DNA of 64,000 bases from Teretinema sp942493045 (GTDB lineage Bacteria > Spirochaetota > Spirochaetia > Treponematales > Treponemataceae): NCBI GenBank assembly GCA_942493045.1, contig OW818665.1:2666001-2730000 (forward strand), in the 5' to 3' direction. Shown in pieces: positions 25,499 through 34,815 of the stretch (position 1 is its first letter; each line of letters begins with the position of its first letter). Made by a program: the position numbers and the translations under genes. The notes beneath the pieces are model-generated. The model had not been told where the DNA came from and ran no database searches. It was given only the letters and a program-made list of their open reading frames with translations.

Positions 25499-28400
25499 CT
25501 AACAAAAATATCTGACACCCGCGGCGAATATATTCTGACATGTATCGCCGGGAATGTTTTTATACAGTGCCGGGCCTGCAGGACGACGTCCTCCGGGGCC
25601 CTGGTCAATTGTCCTTTCGCTGTGTCCCATTTTTCCCAAAATTCTTCCGGTGCTGTCGGTCAATCCTTCTATCGCGTACTGGGACCCGTTGGGATTCTCG
25701 GGTTCCACCATGGTAGGCCGGCCGTTGTGATCGACGTATTGGGTAAAAATCTGCCCATTGCGGAACAGCTCTTCCGCTTGGGCTTCAGCGATTATAACAC
25801 GTCCTTCACCGTGTGACACGGGAATTGTATGAATTTTACCTTGTAAAAGATTTTCACCGGCCGCCCAGGGAGAGAGCGCGGAGGTGACGCGGGTACTGAC
25901 AAAGCGGGAGATGTGGCGACCTACGGTATTGTAGGTCAAGGTCGGCATTTCGGCTTTTGGCGGCAGAATCTGACCATAAGGTACCAGGCCGACCTTTATC
26001 AAAGCCTGGAAGCCGTTGCAAATCCCCAGAATCAAGCCTTTGCGGGTTAAATACAGTTCCATGATGGCGTCTGTGATGGCCGGTTCACGGATAATATTGG
26101 CGATAAATTTGCCAGACCCGTCCGGTTCATCCCCGGCGGAGAAGCCGCCGGAGAAAGCCAGAATTTGGGCGGTACCGATGGCCTTTTCCAGTTCGGACAG
26201 CGACTCACTCAGTTCCCGGGCGGTGCGGTTGCGCAACGGTAAAATGAGGGTGTCCGCGCCGGAAAGTTGGAAGGCCCGAGCCATATCGTACTCGCAGTTG
26301 GTCCCCGGGAATACCGGAAGCACCACCAGTGGGCGGGCGTTTTTGGCTGCCCCTGGAGTTTTATGGACGGTTGTGGAAATTTTCGGCAGGGCGACAGCCC
26401 AAGCGGGCAGGTTATTTTCCGGAAGCCGTCCGGAAACCGGCGGGAAGACAACGCTCAGCGTCTTTTCCCAGGCCATCTGCGCGCGATCCAGCGGGATTTT
26501 TTTCCCGTTTATCGAAATTATTGCCTCCGCGCAGGTGTTTCCCAGGCGGTACCAGCCGTTGTGCTCTGTTATCTCCTTGACTGGAGTGCCTTCCAGCTCC
26601 AGGATCAGGCTGCCATAGAGGGGAGCGAACAGGATCGCGGACAGCGGATCGAGCGCGACGCTCTGGCCGTGCGCCAGAATTGCCGGGAGTTTCAGTTTTT
26701 GCAGAGTTTCAGCCTGCAGCGCGGCGCCGACGCGGTTACCGAAAGCCATCCGGCAGAGGGCGGCAGCCATACCGCCGCTGCCGATCGGGTAGGCCGAACG
26801 GATACGGACACGATCGCCCAGCTGGCGCAGAACGGCAGCGTGGGCGTTAAAACTGTCCCAGTCCGGAGTGCCGTCGGCCTTCCATGGGGTGTGGATGAGC
26901 AGCAGCGTATTGCCGGGCGCGGAGAGCGAACCGCCGCGGACCTCGTCCTGTTCGGCGGTGGTGACGGCAAAAGAGACCAGGGTCGGCGGAACGGTCAATT
27001 CATGGAAGGTGCCGCTCATACTGTCCTTGCCGCCAATGGCCGCCGTCCCCGCGGCCATTTGGGCGGTCAGGGCGCCGAGCAGGGCCGCGGCCGGTTTACC
27101 CCAGGCTTCGGCGCTGGAAGCGCGTTCAAAATATTCCTGAAAGGAGAGCCGACAGCTCGAAGGATCGCCGCCGAGGGCCAGAATTTTTGTCAGGGACTCC
27201 AGGACCGCGAACTGGGCGCCGTGAAAGGGGCTCCAGCGGGCGGCGCGGGGGTCAAAGCCCATGGTCATCAGGCTGACGGTGGAGGTTTCTTTCCCGGGGC
27301 CGACCGGGAGCCGGGCAGCCAGGCCGCATTCCGGGGTGGACTGCCAGGCGCCGCCCATCGGGAAGAGGATGCCGGCGGAGCCGATGGAGCCGTCAAAGCG
27401 CTCGCCCAGGCCGCGCTGTCCGGCATTGGAAAGGTCGCCCAGTAAAGCCAGTGTTTGTTCGGTTAAGTCCGGTTGGGCCTTCGCCACGGCGGCCGGTACC
27501 CAGTTCCAGGTTTCCGACGGGTTGGTTAGTCGGGCCCGGGCGGTGCGCTCGGCGCCTGCGGTATCCAGGAAAGAACGGGCGATGTCGACTATGGTCTGCC
27601 CCTGCCAGCGCATAATCAGGCGCGGCTCGGCGGTAACCCGGGCGATGACGGCGGCGTTCAGGTTCTCGGCGTTGGCGGCCGCGATAAAGGCTTCAGTGTC
27701 GGTTTCGCGTACCACGACGGCCATGCGTTCCTGGGATTCGGAAATTGCCAGCTCGGTACCGTTAAGGCCTTCGTATTTTTTGGGAACGGCGTCCAGGTCG
27801 ATATCCAGGCCGGGAGCCAGTTCGCCTACCGCAACGGCCACTCCGCCGGCGCCGAAATCATTGCAGCGGCGGATCATGCGGGTCAGGGCGGCATTGCGGA
27901 ACAGCCGCTGAATCTTCCGCTCTTCGACGGCGTTGCCTTTTTGGACTTCGGCCCCGGCGGTGGCAACCGATTCGGCGGTATGGGCCCGCGAGGAGCCGGT
28001 AGCTCCGCCGATTCCATCCCGTCCGGTGCCTCCGCCGACCATGATAACCACGTCGCCGGCCTCCGGTTCCTCGCGGATTACCTGGGAGACCGGAGCGGCG
28101 GCAATAACCGCGCCCAGTTCCATGCGCTTGGCCAGAAAGCCCGGATCGTAATATTCAATGACCTGTCCAGTGGCTAGACCTATCTGGTTTCCGTAGGCTG
28201 AAAAGCCGGCGGCGGCTTCCCGGGTCAGTTTAATCTGCGGCAGTTTGCCGGGGATGGTCGCTTCGATCGCGGCGGTGGGATCGCCGGCTCCGGTTACGCG
28301 TAAGGCCTGGTATACCCAGGCGCGCCCGGAAAGCGGGTCCCGGATGGCTCCTCCCAGACAGGTAGCGGCCCCGCCGAAGGGTTCAATTTCAGTTGGGTGG

Positions 28401-29407
28401 TTGTGGGTTTCATTTTTAAACATCAGCAGCCAGGGTTCTGTCCCGATTACCGCGCCGTCCTCGCCGGTCAGGCGGACATCAATAAAAATCGAACAGGCGT
28501 TTATTTCGGCCGACTCTTCCAGGTTTTCCAGCAGTCCGCGTTTACGCAGGGCCTTTGCGCCGATTATGGCCATGTCCATCAGGGTAACCGGTTTGTTTTT
28601 TCCGGAATACAGTTCGGCGCGCAGACCGGAATAGGCTTGGAGGGCGGAGCGGAAGGTTTCCGCGAATGGTCCTTCATCAATCGAAATGTCTTCAAGGATA
28701 GTGTTGAAGGTGGTGTGACGGCAGTGGTCGGACCAGTAAGTGTCTAGAACCTTAATTTCTGTCTCGGTCGGATCACGACCTTCCGAACGGAAGTATTTCT
28801 GCAAAAAGGCCAGGTCGTTGAGGTCCATGGCCAGACCGGCCTGCTTATGGAATGTTTCCAGGGCGGATTTTTCAAGGCCGGTAAAACCATTGAGAATGGC
28901 GATCTCAGCCGGTTTTCCGGTTTCGAGGGCCAGGGTTTCCGGGTGTCCGGCGGAAGCTTCATGGGAGTCTACGGGGTTGATCAGATAGGCATGTATACGT
29001 TTGAGTTCGTCGGCGCTGAGCTGTCCTTTCAGAATAAAGAGCCGGGCTGTACGCACCCGGATTGTGCCGCGCTCCGCGCCGGGCAGCAGGGCCAGGCATT
29101 GCTCGGCCGAGTCGGCGCGCTGGTCGTATTGGCCGCTGAGGTATTCAATGGCGATAACGGTTTCTTCCGGGGAAACCGGCAAGCTCTCGCGGTATACGGT
29201 GTCGCTCTGGGGTTCGGAGAAGATCTGGAGGGCGGCTGTTTCGGCAGTAAGGGCGTTTATTCCCTCGATGTCGTAGCGGTTGACATAGCGTACCGCTTTC
29301 AGGTTTTTGACGCCGACAAAATTTACCAGTTCGGTATAGGTTCGCCGGGCCTCATTTTCGAAACCTGCCTTTCTTTCGACAAACAGACGGTGTATGGGCG
29401 ACTTCAT
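25499..29407 (-). CDS. purL: Phosphoribosylformylglycinamidine synthase (large, fused form)
   Basis: PurL makes FGAM from FGAR, glutamine and ATP in purine synthesis. The 1302 residues match the fused enzyme (E. coli 1295). The N-terminal PurS-like part is followed by the two FGAM-synthetase halves, with DHCRHTTFNT, FKNETHNHPTEIEPFGGAATC and GGKDSMSGT. The C-terminal glutaminase domain shows GTNCEYDMA, ILAFSGGFSAGDE, the nucleophile in LGICNGFQ, and SHGEGR. A strong GGAGGA site precedes the ATG. The terminator lies beyond the following lipoprotein gene. Confidence 0.98.
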   Translation of the reverse strand: MKSPIHRLFVERKAGFENEARRTYTELVNFVGVKNLKAVRYVNRYDIEGINALTAETAALQIFSEPQSDTVYRESLPVSPEETVIAIEYLSGQYDQRADSAEQCLALLPGAERGTIRVRTARLFILKGQLSADELKRIHAYLINPVDSHEASAGHPETLALETGKPAEIAILNGFTGLEKSALETFHKQAGLAMDLNDLAFLQKYFRSEGRDPTETEIKVLDTYWSDHCRHTTFNTILEDISIDEGPFAETFRSALQAYSGLRAELYSGKNKPVTLMDMAIIGAKALRKRGLLENLEESAEINACSIFIDVRLTGEDGAVIGTEPWLLMFKNETHNHPTEIEPFGGAATCLGGAIRDPLSGRAWVYQALRVTGAGDPTAAIEATIPGKLPQIKLTREAAAGFSAYGNQIGLATGQVIEYYDPGFLAKRMELGAVIAAAPVSQVIREEPEAGDVVIMVGGGTGRDGIGGATGSSRAHTAESVATAGAEVQKGNAVEERKIQRLFRNAALTRMIRRCNDFGAGGVAVAVGELAPGLDIDLDAVPKKYEGLNGTELAISESQERMAVVVRETDTEAFIAAANAENLNAAVIARVTAEPRLIMRWQGQTIVDIARSFLDTAGAERTARARLTNPSETWNWVPAAVAKAQPDLTEQTLALLGDLSNAGQRGLGERFDGSIGSAGILFPMGGAWQSTPECGLAARLPVGPGKETSTVSLMTMGFDPRAARWSPFHGAQFAVLESLTKILALGGDPSSCRLSFQEYFERASSAEAWGKPAAALLGALTAQMAAGTAAIGGKDSMSGTFHELTVPPTLVSFAVTTAEQDEVRGGSLSAPGNTLLLIHTPWKADGTPDWDSFNAHAAVLRQLGDRVRIRSAYPIGSGGMAAALCRMAFGNRVGAALQAETLQKLKLPAILAHGQSVALDPLSAILFAPLYGSLILELEGTPVKEITEHNGWYRLGNTCAEAIISINGKKIPLDRAQMAWEKTLSVVFPPVSGRLPENNLPAWAVALPKISTTVHKTPGAAKNARPLVVLPVFPGTNCEYDMARAFQLSGADTLILPLRNRTARELSESLSELEKAIGTAQILAFSGGFSAGDEPDGSGKFIANIIREPAITDAIMELYLTRKGLILGICNGFQALIKVGLVPYGQILPPKAEMPTLTYNTVGRHISRFVSTRVTSALSPWAAGENLLQGKIHTIPVSHGEGRVIIAEAQAEELFRNGQIFTQYVDHNGRPTMVEPENPNGSQYAIEGLTDSTGRILGKMGHSERTIDQGPGGRRPAGPALYKNIPGDTCQNIFAAGVRYFC

Positions 29408-29538
29408 GAAATTCCTCCGGAGGTGCCAATATTGCCATATAAATCCCGAATTGCATAGACCGCGCGCTCCCCTTTATTCAATTCGCCGGCTGTGATATTA
29501 CTAGGACTACAGGCAACCAGCCTGACGAGGAGCAAACT

Positions 29539-30024
29539 ATGCAGGAAATTCTGGATCTCTTACAAAATGACGCCCGTCTGACCGCCGAAGACATCGCCGC
29601 AATGACCAAGAAACCGGTCGCAGAAGTTGCGGAAATTATCGCGCGGTTCGAGAAGGAAGGCGTGATTCTGAAATATACTGCAATCGTCAATCAGGATAAA
29701 ATGCACGAGAGCGCCGAAGTGGTACGCGCGGTGATCGAAATACAGGTAACCCCGGAGCGCGAGCATGGCTTTGACGCCCTGGCTGAACGCATTTACCGCT
29801 TTCCTCAAGTTAAGTCGTTGCACCTGATGTCCGGCGGGTATGACCTTCAGGTCATTATTGAAGGGAAAACCCTGAAGGAAGTCGCCTTTTTTGTTTCTGA
29901 AAAACTGGCGACCCTCAACGGAGTTAAGAGCACCAAAACCCACTTTGTGCTGAAGACCTACAAGGAAAACGACATTCTGTATGTGGACAGCAAAAAAGAC
30001 CGCCGGGAGGGCGTGACCGCATGA
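29539..30024 (+). CDS. Lrp/AsnC-family transcriptional regulator
   Basis: A 161-residue regulator. An N-terminal helix-turn-helix (about 1-50; LTAEDIAAMTKKPVAEVAEII) is followed by an RAM effector domain (about 65-145; VVRAVIEIQVTPE, then LMSGGYDLQVIIEG). Lrp/AsnC proteins bind amino acids and control amino-acid metabolism. The stop overlaps the aminotransferase start (ATGA), so it probably regulates that gene and possibly divergent purL. GAGGAG precedes the ATG. Confidence 0.93.
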   Translation: MQEILDLLQNDARLTAEDIAAMTKKPVAEVAEIIARFEKEGVILKYTAIVNQDKMHESAEVVRAVIEIQVTPEREHGFDALAERIYRFPQVKSLHLMSGGYDLQVIIEGKTLKEVAFFVSEKLATLNGVKSTKTHFVLKTYKENDILYVDSKKDRREGVTA

Positions 30025-31196
30025 ATAACCGCACAGACCGTTTTTCTGAAAAAATGATGAAGACTCCTCCCTCGGCCATCCGCAAATTTTTTGACCTGAT
30101 TATCGGCCGGGATGATATTATCTCGCTCGGCGTCGGCGAGCCGGATTTTCCAACGCCCTGGGTGATGCGCGAGGAAGCCTACTACCATCTGGAGCAGGGA
30201 CACACCTCCTATACTTCGAACTGGGGCTTGACCGAACTGCGCGAGGCAATCGCCGCGTATTTGCAGAAATTTAAACTGCGCTATGACCCAAAAACCGAGA
30301 TCCTGGTGACTATCGGCGTTTCCGAAGCGATCGATGCTGTGCTCCGGGCCATTCTCAATCCCGGGGACGAGGTGATAGTCGCCGAGCCCTGCTACGTATC
30401 GTATCAGCCCCTGGTGGAGCTTTGCGATACCAAACTGGTGCGCCTGGATACCACAGCCGATAAGTTTATCGCGACGGCCGCTTCCATCGAAAAACTGATT
30501 ACCCCGAAAACCAAGGCGCTGATGCTGTGTTCCCCGAGTAACCCGACCGGCCGGATGATACCGGCGGACGAGTTGGCGAAGATTGCCGAACTGGCTAAAA
30601 AACACGGAATATGGGTGCTTTCGGATGAAGTGTACTGTGAGCTGGTCTATGAGGGCCATCAGCATGTATCGATCGCTTCTATGCCCGGCATGAAGGATTA
30701 CACCATTGTATTGAACGGGTTTTCCAAGGCTTTTGCCATGACCGGCTGGCGCATCGGTTACCTGGCCTGTCCGCCGGATCTGATGGCCCAGGTGCACAAG
30801 CTGCATCAGTATTCAACCATTTGCGCCCCGATTATGAGCCAGTACGCCGCCTTGGAGGGCTTGCGCAACGGCGCCGCCGAAGTGGAAAAAATGCGGGTGT
30901 CCTATCAGCAGCGCCGTAACCTGATGGTGCACGCTTTTAAGGAAATGGGGCTGCCGGTAAACGAGCCGGAGGGCGCTTTTTACATTTTCCCGGATATCCG
31001 TAAAACCGGCCTGACTTCCGAGGAATTCGCCACCAAGCTGATCAACGAGTACAAGGTGGCGGTGGTTCCCGGTACAGCCTTTGGGGTCGGAGCGGAAGGT
31101 TTTGTGCGATGCTGTTACGCTACCGAGATCGGCAAGCTCAAGGAAGCTTTGCGCCGGATTGGCCTGCTTTTAGCGGGAAAACCACTGGAAGTTTGA
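30021..31196 (+). CDS. Class I/II PLP-dependent aminotransferase
   Basis: A 391-residue fold-type I aminotransferase of the aspartate/aromatic (AspC/PatA-like) group. The Schiff-base lysine is K236 in NGFSKAFAMTGWRIGY. Other family blocks are LGVGEPDFPTPW, YTSNWGLTELREAIA, CSPSNPTGRMI, and the Arg in FVRCCYATEI that binds the substrate carboxylate. The amino donor cannot be fixed from sequence. It is encoded with the Lrp-type regulator, a common pairing. GGGAGG lies 8-13 nt upstream. Its stop lies inside the palindrome at 31193-31207. Confidence 0.92.
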   Translation: MNNRTDRFSEKMMKTPPSAIRKFFDLIIGRDDIISLGVGEPDFPTPWVMREEAYYHLEQGHTSYTSNWGLTELREAIAAYLQKFKLRYDPKTEILVTIGVSEAIDAVLRAILNPGDEVIVAEPCYVSYQPLVELCDTKLVRLDTTADKFIATAASIEKLITPKTKALMLCSPSNPTGRMIPADELAKIAELAKKHGIWVLSDEVYCELVYEGHQHVSIASMPGMKDYTIVLNGFSKAFAMTGWRIGYLACPPDLMAQVHKLHQYSTICAPIMSQYAALEGLRNGAAEVEKMRVSYQQRRNLMVHAFKEMGLPVNEPEGAFYIFPDIRKTGLTSEEFATKLINEYKVAVVPGTAFGVGAEGFVRCCYATEIGKLKEALRRIGLLLAGKPLEV

Positions 31197-31219
31197 TAGG
31201 CTATCAACGATAGTATAAC
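31193..31219 (+). promoter_or_regulatory. Palindrome TTGATAG-G-CTATCAA with adjacent -10 box
   Basis: A perfect 15-bp palindrome (31193-31207) is followed by TATAAC (31214-31219). TTGATA in the left arm could be a -35, but the spacer would be only 15 nt. The core GATAGGCTATC recurs at 24417-24427. Operator or promoter role is inferred. Confidence 0.4.
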
Positions 31220-31252
31220 GCGGATCCCATCAATACTATGGAGTGTGCAGCG

Positions 31253-32128
31253 ATGAAAAAGCTTTTTTTGATTATTGCCGTGCTGATTCTCTGCGGTTCA
31301 GCGCTGTCAGCGCAGCGGGCCGTAAAGCTGGATGATGCCATTGGTACCATTGCTAAAAATCTCTCGGACAAGCTCCCTGCCGGCACAAAGGTTGTGATTA
31401 TCGACATTCGGGCCGAGACAAATACAGCCAGTGAATACATTATCGAGCAGCTGACGGTCGAGTTTCTCAACCTTGGCAAGCTGGTGGTAGTGGATCGCAA
31501 GAGCCTGGACCTGATTCGTCAGGAACTGTCTTTCCAGATGTCCGGCGACGTCAGCGATGAATCCGCCCAGCGCATCGGCGGCATGGTTGGGGCGGAAACC
31601 CTGATTTCCGGGTCCTTCGAGGAGCTGCGTGACTCATACCGCCTGAGCATGAAGGCCGTTAAAATTGAGACTTCCGAGATTCAGTATCTGTCGAGTACCA
31701 CTATTCAGAGCACCGAGCAGACCGATGTGCTGACCGGTAAGGCCGCTAAGCCTTCGGCGGCCGGAACTGTGGTCCGTAAAGCTGCCGATTTTTCAGGACG
31801 GCTGATTGCCGCTTCGATTAATCCGCTTTTCGGGATCGGGTCCTTCATTCAGGGCGATTCCAGCGGCGGCTCCACCGTGGTGTTTTGGGAGGGAGTAGGA
31901 TTGGCTTCGCTGCTGTATGCCGGTTCGATAGCTGAAACTGAACATGACAAAAGCGAGCGTTGGGCTGTAGTCGGAACGGTATCACTCGGAATCGGCGTGG
32001 TCTATTCCTGGATCAGGCCCTGGACCTATAACCGCGCCCCGAAGGTCGCGCAAACCCTGGACAATATCCGGGTAAATTGGACGGCGGCGGATGAAATCTC
32101 GGTAGGTTACCGCCTGCAGCTAAAATAA
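31253..32128 (+). CDS. Exported CsgG/LpoB-like protein with P13-like membrane C-terminus
   Basis: The ATG at 31253 gives a clean signal peptide (MKKLFLIIAVLILCGSALSA); the ATG at 31238 would spoil it. Residues about 22-165 resemble the CsgG/LpoB fold (VVIIDIRAETNTASEYIIEQL, VVVDRKSLDLI and GAETLISGSFEEL). Residues about 180-265 are hydrophobic and glycine-rich (NPLFGIGSFIQGDSSGG, then VVGTVSLGIGVVYSWI). They recall spirochaete P13-type membrane proteins. The product is probably an envelope protein; function unknown. The likely terminator for this gene lies inside the convergent gene at 32220-32251. Confidence 0.68.
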   Translation: MKKLFLIIAVLILCGSALSAQRAVKLDDAIGTIAKNLSDKLPAGTKVVIIDIRAETNTASEYIIEQLTVEFLNLGKLVVVDRKSLDLIRQELSFQMSGDVSDESAQRIGGMVGAETLISGSFEELRDSYRLSMKAVKIETSEIQYLSSTTIQSTEQTDVLTGKAAKPSAAGTVVRKAADFSGRLIAASINPLFGIGSFIQGDSSGGSTVVFWEGVGLASLLYAGSIAETEHDKSERWAVVGTVSLGIGVVYSWIRPWTYNRAPKVAQTLDNIRVNWTAADEISVGYRLQLK

Positions 32129-32138
32129 GTCTCAGCGC

Positions 32139-33062
32139 TCAGTTTTCACCCAGGGCCGCGAGCTTTTCGCGGGCCCGGACGGCGTTGTTTTCCAGAAAAC
32201 CGGATTCAAATATTTCGAGAGCACGGGAATAAGCTTCCCGTGCTTTTTTTTGGTCTCCGGCTTTTTCATGAATTGCTCCGATGGCCAGGTAGATCATTCC
32301 CAGTCCGTTGGTGTTTTCGGCCCGGCGGTCAAAGGTCAGCGCGGTTTCCAGGGCGGAGAGAGCTGTCGCGTATTGCCCGGCTTTGGAACGCACCGAGGCG
32401 ATCAGGTACCAGTCGTAGGCTGTATCTTCCAGATACCGGTTTTTTTCATGGATTGAAACCGCGGCTTTGAGGGCTGTTTCCGCTTCCCGCCAGTTGCCCA
32501 GTTCTTTCTCGGCCAGCCCGATAACTTTCCAGGCAAAGGCGGTATATAAGGGTTCGCCCTTGATGGCGCTCATTTCTGTTTTAGCAATCGCGCGGGCGGA
32601 GACCGCCAACTGCTGCCGCTCCTCCCGGGAGAGATCACTGTCGGTTCCTTCCGGCAGGGTACTGCGGGCCAGATAAATACGCGCTATAGCTGTCAGCGTG
32701 CGGTTCTGCTCTGCCTGCAGCAGGGCTTCAGTCCAGGCTTTTTCGGCTGACTCGCGGTTTCCCTGGTTGAACCAGGCATTACCGCGGGAGAGCAGTACTT
32801 TTACGCGGGTTTCATTGTCGTCGGTACTGACGGCCAGTCTCCAGGATTCATCTAAAAACAGGTGGGCATTTACAAAGTCCTCAATGCTGACGGCCCGGTT
32901 GGCCAGATCCAGCTGACCGACGGCGGCGTTGCGGGTGGTAAATATTTCCGGAGGCCGTTTGGGGGCGGAAGAACATCCGGTACCAAGCATGGCCAGAAGA
33001 ACGGCCAGGCTGGCCGCCGTGAGGGTTATTCTTCCAATATTGACACTGCGGGCTGCTTTCAT
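32139..33062 (-). CDS. TPR lipoprotein at the end of the Mla-like operon
   Basis: A 307-residue exported protein. The lipobox LGTGC follows a hydrophobic stretch (LAVLLAM). The mature protein is a run of TPR-like helices (ARVKVLL, GNAWFNQGNRESAEKAW, LGMIYLAIGAIHEKAGDQKKAREAY). It follows mlaD by 11 bp in the same direction and has its own GGGAG site. No MlaC or MlaB gene is present nearby, so it may act as the periplasmic partner of the lipid transporter; this is inference. Its 3' end contains the opposite-strand terminator. Confidence 0.78.
   Translation of the reverse strand: MKAARSVNIGRITLTAASLAVLLAMLGTGCSSAPKRPPEIFTTRNAAVGQLDLANRAVSIEDFVNAHLFLDESWRLAVSTDDNETRVKVLLSRGNAWFNQGNRESAEKAWTEALLQAEQNRTLTAIARIYLARSTLPEGTDSDLSREERQQLAVSARAIAKTEMSAIKGEPLYTAFAWKVIGLAEKELGNWREAETALKAAVSIHEKNRYLEDTAYDWYLIASVRSKAGQYATALSALETALTFDRRAENTNGLGMIYLAIGAIHEKAGDQKKAREAYSRALEIFESGFLENNAVRAREKLAALGEN
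32220..32251 (+). terminator. Rho-independent terminator lying inside an opposite-strand gene
   Basis: A 10-bp stem (32220-32229 with 32235-32244), a 5-nt loop and eight T (32244-32251) end transcripts of the CsgG-like gene. The same bases encode KKKAREAYSR of the TPR lipoprotein on the minus strand. Confidence 0.8.
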
Positions 33063-33073
33063 AATTTTCTCCC

Positions 33074-34066
33074 TTAGAAGTCGATGCTGCGTGAGTTGGT
33101 GCCGGAGGAATCGGTTTGTACCCGGTCCGGAACGCCGTTGCGCAGCAGCGGATTGTTTTTAAGCGCTTCCAGAACATCCTGTCCCTGCACCAGGGCAATG
33201 CGCAGGTCCTCGATCAGACGGGCAATCTGCGGTACCTGGGACTTGATGATCGAAGAGGAGGCTTCCACGTTCTTCAAGGTGCCTTCAACGGCAAATAGCG
33301 AACCTTCGATGCTGTCAAACATCACGCCCTGCGGGTCGATCAGGGTAGGAACGAGTCCATTGGGGTTGCTCAGGGTTTTTTCCATCTCGGCTGTCATGTT
33401 GCGCACATTGATCAGGATCTGATCCAGCGAGCGCTCCAGGTCGGAGGAAATGGCGGCGGCATTGGTCATGGTGCCGGCTACGCCGGTCATGGTTTCGGCG
33501 AGCGGCCCGCTGCCGGTTCCCCGGAAGGCGCCATTGAGCTGGCTGAGTGTATCGTTGATATTGGTTAACAGCGGGTTGACCTGGGCCATCAGGTTGGAGA
33601 TGGTGTCGTCCCGCTTCGGTATGATCACCAGTCCTGTTTCGATCAGCACGCGGCCTTCGGGACTGTCCACGCGGGGAATGAAGGAGCCTTCCTCGATCAG
33701 TGCGGAACCCTGGCCCGGATGGAAGAGCAGCTGATTGCCCAGACCGATCGGGTTGACGATCAATTCGATTACTGAGCCCTCCCGGACCCGGTCGTAGTAG
33801 GTATCCTGAATAAAGAAATGCACATCGACCAGGTTGGCTTCATTCAGCGAGAAGGCCCGTATTTTTCCGACAGGGAAACCCTTGTAAATCAAAGGCATGC
33901 CGGCGCTGATGCCGCTGGCCGTGTCAAAGCTGGTGACAAAATCATAATCCTTGGCAAACCAGCGCTGCTTGCTGCCGATCATGAAGATTACCAGGAATAG
34001 GGCCAGCAGGGCCGCGATGGCTAAAAAACCGACAACCTGATCGGCGTAACGAATCTTGAATTTCAT
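33074..34066 (-). CDS. mlaD: MlaD-type MCE-domain substrate-binding protein
   Basis: A 330-residue protein anchored by one N-terminal helix (about 11-32; VVGFLAIAALLALFLVIFMI). The MCE domain follows (about 40-125; FDTASGISAGMPLIYKGFPVG and VNPIGLGNQLLFHPG). The C-terminal half is helical and may form a tube or coil. MCE proteins ferry phospholipids across the periplasm with MlaE/F. The ATG overlaps the mlaF stop by 4 nt. The substrate direction cannot be read from sequence. Confidence 0.9.
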   Translation of the reverse strand: MKFKIRYADQVVGFLAIAALLALFLVIFMIGSKQRWFAKDYDFVTSFDTASGISAGMPLIYKGFPVGKIRAFSLNEANLVDVHFFIQDTYYDRVREGSVIELIVNPIGLGNQLLFHPGQGSALIEEGSFIPRVDSPEGRVLIETGLVIIPKRDDTISNLMAQVNPLLTNINDTLSQLNGAFRGTGSGPLAETMTGVAGTMTNAAAISSDLERSLDQILINVRNMTAEMEKTLSNPNGLVPTLIDPQGVMFDSIEGSLFAVEGTLKNVEASSSIIKSQVPQIARLIEDLRIALVQGQDVLEALKNNPLLRNGVPDRVQTDSSGTNSRSIDF

Positions 34067-34800
34067 ACCGCGATTCCTTTTTCTATAACTTTAATCAGTT
34101 CGGGGTTTCCCGCGAATTCCGCGCCGCTGACCGACCAGGCCAGTTTACCGTCCTCGATCATGCAGACCTGTTCGGCGAGGTCCCGGATTACCCGGATATT
34201 ATGACTGATAAATACCACTGTTGTATTTTTTTCGTGAAGCGCGCGCACCAAGTTGACCAGCCGGCGGGCGGCGGCGTCATCCAGGGATTCGGTCCACTCG
34301 TCCAGGAAGAGCAGCTGCGGCTTGCAGAGCAGTGCCCTGGCGAAGGCAATCAGTTTCTGCTCTCCCATGGAGAGCTGTGCCGGGCGTACTTCCAATGATT
34401 TGCGGTAGCCGACCTCGGCTATAACTTCCCGGATACGGTCCCGGCGGTCTTTGATCGTCATTTTCGGGCAGTGAATTTTCAGGGGAAGCTCCAGTATCTG
34501 CGAGAGATTCTGGTTAGCCCACAGGGCGGAGTCCTGGAAGACGAAGGCGCTTTCCCGGCGGAAACAGAGGTTGTCCGCCCGGGACATGGTCGAAATTCCC
34601 GAACCCTTATAGTAAACCTCACCCGCGCTGGGGACAAGCAGACCGGCGGCCAGCTTCAAGGCTGTACTTTTTCCACCGCCGGAGGGTCCGATCATGGCGG
34701 TTACCTTCCCGGCTTCAAAGGACATCGCCAGATCTTCAATGATCATTTTTTCCTGGGCGGCGAAGGAGGTGTTTTTCAGTTCAATGAGCGCTTCAACCAT
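34063..34800 (-). CDS. mlaF: MlaF-type ABC ATPase
   Basis: A 245-residue ATPase powering the lipid transporter. Walker A is GPSGGGKSTALKL, the signature reads LSMGEQKLIAFA instead of LSGGQ, and Walker B is LLFLDEWTESLD, where the usual LDEPTSGLD is altered. The H-loop is VVFISHN. GAGGAGGG precedes the ATG. It lies 15 bp after mlaE. Confidence 0.92.
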   Translation of the reverse strand: MVEALIELKNTSFAAQEKMIIEDLAMSFEAGKVTAMIGPSGGGKSTALKLAAGLLVPSAGEVYYKGSGISTMSRADNLCFRRESAFVFQDSALWANQNLSQILELPLKIHCPKMTIKDRRDRIREVIAEVGYRKSLEVRPAQLSMGEQKLIAFARALLCKPQLLFLDEWTESLDDAAARRLVNLVRALHEKNTTVVFISHNIRVIRDLAEQVCMIEDGKLAWSVSGAEFAGNPELIKVIEKGIAV

Positions 34801-34815
34801 TTTCTTTTCCCTCCT

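Noticed and set aside
26267..27445. Long open frame antisense to purL (392 codons)
   Set aside because: Composition is Gly/Arg/Gln-rich as expected of a shadow frame in GC-rich coding DNA.
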